Assembly: GCA_963782885.1 (NCBI GenBank)
Contig: CAWALL010000006.1
Location: 124,001-188,000, forward strand
Direction of reading: 5' to 3'
DNA: 64,000 bases
From: DATAOG01 sp963782885
Lineage (GTDB): Bacteria; Pseudomonadota; Alphaproteobacteria; Geminicoccales; Geminicoccaceae
The notes beneath the pieces were generated by a model. The model saw nothing but the letters and a program-made list of their open reading frames with translations. It made no database searches and had not been told where the DNA came from. Numbering within the stretch: the first letter of the stretch is position 1; every line of letters starts with the position of its first letter. Positions 60,772 to 64,000 of the stretch are shown here, one piece after another. The position numbers and the translations under genes were made by a program.

Positions 60772-62532
60772 ATGACCGATCGACATCGTGCGCCATCAGT
60801 CTCGAACGCTACCCCGGTCTGGGCGCTATTGGCCGCCACGGTTGCGGGACTGTACGCCACCGAAGCCGCGGCGCTGCCGCCGGTGCCCCGGACGCTCCCG
60901 ACCGCGGGCGTGCTCCTGATCGAGGATCACGCGCCCGCCGCGCCGGGCACGAGCACGCCGGACGACCCGACGCACGCGCCGTTCGCCGAGCTCAACGCGG
61001 CGCTCGCCGCCGCGCGTGCCCGGCTCGAGGAGCTGTCCAAGGCCGCGGCCGTGGCGGCGACGGCCGGCCAGGCGCGCCAGGAACTGAGCGCGGTCAAACA
61101 GGAAAATGACCAGCTCCATGCCCAGCTCGCGACGCTCCAGCAGACCAGCCAGAAGGCCGACGCGCGGATCGCCGAGCTGACCAAGGCAGCCGAGGATGCG
61201 GCCGCCGAAGTCAAGCGGATCGAAAAAGAACTGGTCGCGCTACGCTCGCAGAATGCCCAGCTCAACACCAGCCTGACCCGCGCCCAGGCCGCGCGCGACC
61301 AGGCTGTGGCCGAAGCGCAAAAGAGCGAGGAGGCGCTCTCGACCAAGGTCGAAACGCTGACCAGGTCGGCCGAGCAGTCGGCGGCCGAGATCGCCCGCCT
61401 GCGCACCGCGCTCGCCGACGCCGAGCACCGGCTCGAGGCCGCCACGAGCGCCCGCGACCAGGCCGACGCGCAGGTCGCGGATCTGCAGACCAAGCTCAAG
61501 AGCGCGGAAGCCGAGAGCACCCGCGCCGATGAGCAGCTGACCACGCTCCGGGACCAGGTGGCCCAGGCGGAGCGCGAGCGGGACCAGGCGCGCACGCGAA
61601 TCGCCGAACTCGCCCCCGAGGCCGACCGGCTGCGGGCGGCGCTCGCTTCAGCCGAGGGCGAGGTCCAGCAGGCGGCGCACGCCAAGCGCGATCTGGAGCA
61701 GGAGGTTAGCCAGCTGCGGCAGGCCGCGAGCTCAGCCACCGACGCCGCCCGCCAGAACCTGCTCGCGGTCGAGGCCCGGATCAAGGAGCTGAACGCCGCG
61801 CTGCTCGGCGAGACACCAGCGACCGGCGCAGCCAAGCCCGATGACAGCCTGCCGGGCAATCTCGAGGCGATCCCGGCGGCAGCCCCGGCTGCGCAAACCA
61901 CGCCCGACGTCCCGACCAGCGCAGCGCCCGAGGCCGGTCCGCCGGCATCGGCGGCGTCCCGGCCGCAACCGGATCGCGATACGCCGGCGGCGACCACGGT
62001 CGCCGCGACCGGGGCCGGGCCGACCACCGCAACCGATGCCGACATCGACCTGATCAAATCCGCGGATGCCGGCGAGACGCCCGGCGGCGAGGATCTGAGC
62101 CAGGCGACCGCCGATCTGCCGCTGGAGCAGCGCCTGCAGGTGCAGGGCCTGCTGCTCGATCTCAACGCCAAGGTCGGCCCGCAAGGGCTCGCGCTGACGG
62201 TCCCCGGCCAAGGCCTGTTCGCGACCAACAGCGACGAGATCGAGCCGACCGCGCACGACACCCTCGCCAAGGTGGCCGAGCTGCTCGACGCCTATAAGGG
62301 CCACCCGGTGCGCATCATCGGCTACACCGATGCGGTCGGCGACGCGTCCTACAACAAGATCCTCTCGCAACGGCGGGCCACGTTGGTCAAGCAGTTCTTC
62401 GTCGACAACTTCGAGGTCGATGGCCGGCGCCTGTCGACCGAGGGCCGGGGCGAGGACGAGCCGATCGCCTCCAACGACACGCCAGCCGGGCGCCAAGCCA
62501 ACCGGCGCGTCGAGGTCCAGATCCTGAACTGA
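60772..62532 (+). CDS. OmpA-family protein with long periplasmic coiled coil
   Basis: A 586-residue exported protein. A hydrophobic N-terminal segment (PVWALLAATVAGLYATEAAA) is a signal peptide or anchor. Residues about 65-350 form a long Ala/Glu/Gln-rich coiled coil. An Ala/Pro/Thr linker leads to the OmpA-like peptidoglycan-binding domain at about 465-586 (IIGYTDAVGDASYNKILSQR and ANRRVEVQIL; the Asp and Arg that hold diaminopimelate are present). It probably spans the periplasm and ties an inner-membrane or envelope partner to the cell wall. ATG 60772 fits better than a TTG at 60763. Confidence 0.88.
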   Translation: MTDRHRAPSVSNATPVWALLAATVAGLYATEAAALPPVPRTLPTAGVLLIEDHAPAAPGTSTPDDPTHAPFAELNAALAAARARLEELSKAAAVAATAGQARQELSAVKQENDQLHAQLATLQQTSQKADARIAELTKAAEDAAAEVKRIEKELVALRSQNAQLNTSLTRAQAARDQAVAEAQKSEEALSTKVETLTRSAEQSAAEIARLRTALADAEHRLEAATSARDQADAQVADLQTKLKSAEAESTRADEQLTTLRDQVAQAERERDQARTRIAELAPEADRLRAALASAEGEVQQAAHAKRDLEQEVSQLRQAASSATDAARQNLLAVEARIKELNAALLGETPATGAAKPDDSLPGNLEAIPAAAPAAQTTPDVPTSAAPEAGPPASAASRPQPDRDTPAATTVAATGAGPTTATDADIDLIKSADAGETPGGEDLSQATADLPLEQRLQVQGLLLDLNAKVGPQGLALTVPGQGLFATNSDEIEPTAHDTLAKVAELLDAYKGHPVRIIGYTDAVGDASYNKILSQRRATLVKQFFVDNFEVDGRRLSTEGRGEDEPIASNDTPAGRQANRRVEVQILN

Positions 62533-62571
62533 GGCCCGCGGGCGCGCTCCCAGCGCCCGGTCGACGGCTCG

Positions 62572-62601
62572 GCCGACGCCGCCACTGCTGGCGGCGTCGG
62601 C
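62572..62601 (+). terminator. Terminator-like hairpin after the OmpA-family gene
   Basis: A perfect 12-bp inverted repeat, GCCGACGCCGCC (62572-62583) and GGCGGCGTCGGC (62590-62601), with a 6-nt loop, lies 40 bp after the stop. The following bases include a short T run about 14 bp later (ATTTTCTG). Good candidate for the end of the transcript. Confidence 0.6.
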
Positions 62602-62654
62602 GCTTGTCCTGCAATTTTCTGCCTTTTCCAGTCGGTTCTACTGGTCGATCAGCC

Positions 62655-62765
62655 ACGCTTGGCCATTGACCATGATTTAATTTAAATTGTACTGTAAAAA
62701 CGTCAAGTCAAATTAATATAGAAACTTGAACAAGCATTGCCGATGTTTTACTAATCTCTCGAAGA
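62655..62765 (+). promoter_or_regulatory. A/T-rich region upstream of the DSF synthase gene
   Basis: About 110 bp, strikingly A/T-rich against a G+C-rich chromosome, including the dyad AATTTAAATT and a CAAGT/ACTTG inverted pair. It lies 105-215 bp before the rpfF-type start. It is the probable promoter and may bind a xenogeneic silencer. No exact -35/-10 pair can be fixed by eye. Confidence 0.45.
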
Positions 62766-62869
62766 ACTCTCGGTCGTCTGAAGCTACGCCGGTAGCGGCG
62801 CAGGGGTCGGTGAGGCTGCGCGGGTCGACCGGGGGCAGAATCAACCACCGCCGACTTGAGAGGTCAACC

Positions 62870-63904
62870 ATGGCGCTTCCCCTGAGACAGACGCCGGACG
62901 GCTCGGTTCAGCCTGAGACCCAGGCAGGCGTGCCGCGCAACATCGCCCGGATCGAAACCTTTCCCGACCGCCACGATCGCGCGCGTGACCAGCGCCGCGA
63001 CAACGTCCTCAGCTTCGATGCGAACGATCTCGAGGACCAGTCGGACGCCCTCGAGGTCCGCTTCGAGGCCGACCAGGGCAGCCTCTGGTGCGCGTTCAAC
63101 CATGGCGAGCGGCCCTGCTTCACGCCCAAGCTCCTGAAAGCCATCCGGCGTCTTCAGATCCGGCTGCGGCGCCGCTTCAGCACGCGGGCCACCGGCGCGA
63201 GCACGCCATTGCGCAGTCTGGTCTGGACCTCGAACCTCCCCGGCATCTGGAATCTGGGCGGCGATCTCAAGCTGTTCGTCGAGCTGATCCGGGCCCGGGC
63301 CGAGGCCGAACTCCGCCACTATGCGCATGCTTGCGTCGACGTCGTCTACCACAATCTCTGCAAGCTCGACCTGCCGGTCCTGACCATCGCCCTGGTCCAA
63401 GGCGACGCGCTCGGCGGCGGCTTCGAGGCGGTGCTGACCAACGACGTCATCATCGCCGAGCAGGGCAGCAAGTTCGGCCTGCCCGAGATCCTGTTCAACA
63501 TGTTCCCCGGCATGGGCGCCTACAGCCTGCTCTGCCGGCGCCTCGATGGCTGCCGGGCGCAGCAGCTGATCCTGAGCGGCCGCCTGTACGAGGCCGAGGA
63601 GCTCGAGCGGATGGGCCTGGTCGACCTCGTGGTCGAGCCCGGGACCGGCCAGGCCGCGGTCCGCGAGTGGCTGGCGCGCAACCAGCGTCGCCACGCCGTG
63701 CTGCGCACGCTGAGCGAGGTCCGCCGCCGCTGCCAGCCGGTCAGCTACGACGAACTGATCGACGTGACCGAGCTCTGGGTGACCACCGCGCTCGGCCTCG
63801 AAGAGGCTGACCTTCGGCGGATGGAGCGGCTCGCGGCCGCCCAGCAGCGGCGCCGGGCACAGGAAGCGTCCGGGCCGCCGGTCCTGCTCAGCGCGATGGG
63901 CTGA
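62870..63904 (+). CDS. rpfF: DSF synthase, RpfF-type crotonase
   Basis: A 344-residue crotonase-fold enzyme. The region from WNLGGDLKLFVELIRARAE through ALVQGDALGGGFEAVLTND to FGLPEILFNMFPGMGAYSLL is the distinctive RpfF block. The two catalytic glutamates fall at Glu186 (GGGFEAV) and Glu206 (GLPEIL), 20 residues apart, as for Glu141 and Glu161 of Xanthomonas RpfF. RpfF makes cis-2-unsaturated fatty-acid signals (DSF) from acyl-ACP by dehydration and thioester hydrolysis. GAGAGG precedes the ATG at 62870. No RpfC sensor or RpfG gene is visible before the window ends, so the receptor must lie elsewhere or the enzyme acts alone. Confidence 0.85.
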   Translation: MALPLRQTPDGSVQPETQAGVPRNIARIETFPDRHDRARDQRRDNVLSFDANDLEDQSDALEVRFEADQGSLWCAFNHGERPCFTPKLLKAIRRLQIRLRRRFSTRATGASTPLRSLVWTSNLPGIWNLGGDLKLFVELIRARAEAELRHYAHACVDVVYHNLCKLDLPVLTIALVQGDALGGGFEAVLTNDVIIAEQGSKFGLPEILFNMFPGMGAYSLLCRRLDGCRAQQLILSGRLYEAEELERMGLVDLVVEPGTGQAAVREWLARNQRRHAVLRTLSEVRRRCQPVSYDELIDVTELWVTTALGLEEADLRRMERLAAAQQRRRAQEASGPPVLLSAMG

Positions 63905-64000
63905 CCGGCCGCGGGCGCGCCGCCGGGAGCTCCGCGACCAACACCCGCCGCAGCCGCTCGAACTCGAACCTGAGCCGCGCGACATGCTCGGCGCCCCGCT
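63888..64000 (-). CDS. Possible C-terminal end of a minus-strand gene
   Basis: An open frame enters from the right edge and ends at a TGA (63888-63890). It reads RGAEHVARLRFEFERLRRVL and a Pro/Arg-rich end. It would overlap the convergent rpfF end by about 17 bp. No family can be named from 36 residues. Tentative. Confidence 0.3.
   Translation of the reverse strand, partial: RGAEHVARLRFEFERLRRVLVAELPAARPRPVSPSR

Noticed and set aside
60772..62532. OmpA-family protein plus the proton-channel gene as a Zorya-like ZorA/ZorB pair
   Set aside because: The genes are 11 kb apart and unlinked, the channel has its own ExbD-like partner, and no ZorC, ZorD or ZorE gene is present.

Overview
The window is G+C-rich chromosomal DNA from an alphaproteobacterium, probably of the Rhodospirillales or a related order. 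This rests on codon bias, a DUF1127 small protein, an IalB-family protein, a TRAP transporter and a GT29-like glycosyltransferase. The genus cannot be named from sequence alone. Housekeeping anchors are lptF, lptG, tRNA-Val, gph, glmU, glmS and a cysK-type gene. LAYOUT. 0-5.7 kb is accessory and scarred: an orphan Phd-type antitoxin, a frameshifted HicB-type antitoxin, several A/T-richer remnants, and a Shedu-like (DUF4263-type) nuclease gene cut by an IS1634-family element. That element has readable 13-bp inverted repeats and a 5-bp target duplication. 5.7-10.9 kb carries an ABC1/UbiB-like kinase gene, an oligoendopeptidase F gene and a divergent long-chain acyl-CoA synthetase gene. 11.4-20.6 kb is a minus-strand surface-glycan cluster: GT2, a frameshifted sulfotransferase, a fused GT2-GT4 enzyme, an FkbM methyltransferase with a repeat-built coiled coil, an ABC exporter and a GT4, with an IS110-type remnant inside. 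20.6-22.3 kb is decayed DNA (phosphoglucomutase remnant, truncated LysR gene) with one intact DUF1127 gene. 22.4-28.2 kb holds a TRAP transporter (dctP-dctQ-dctM), a vapBC pair, an alpha/beta hydrolase and an M20 peptidase. 28.2-31.5 kb is a two-gene operon of a small helical protein and a WD40-caspase protein. 31.7-41.2 kb mixes four small or mid-sized methyltransferases, a metallo-beta-lactamase-fold hydrolase, a GT8-like and a GT29-like glycosyltransferase, two paralogous 2OG-Fe(II) oxygenases and an ABC exporter. 41.3-47.8 kb is housekeeping (lptG, lptF, tRNA-Val, gph, glmU, glmS). 48.1-49.9 kb is a three-gene set built around a TolQ/ExbB/MotA-type proton channel. 50-64 kb holds a permease, an ABC solute-binding pseudogene with an in-frame stop, a secreted beta-barrel-like protein, a GMC oxidoreductase, an IalB-like protein, a cysteine synthase, a patatin, malonyl-CoA decarboxylase, an OmpA-family coiled-coil protein and a DSF synthase (RpfF type) behind an A/T-rich upstream region. 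HOW IT FITS. Two separate glycan neighbourhoods, each with its own ABC half-transporter, plus lptFG and glmUS (UDP-GlcNAc supply) point to heavy investment in the envelope. The least explained units are the WD40-caspase operon, the ExbB/ExbD-like triad with a beta-rich periplasmic domain, and the pair of 2OG oxygenases interleaved with glycosyl- and methyltransferases. Recent decay is frequent: at least six broken genes are readable. All calls are by eye; no alignments or database searches were run.
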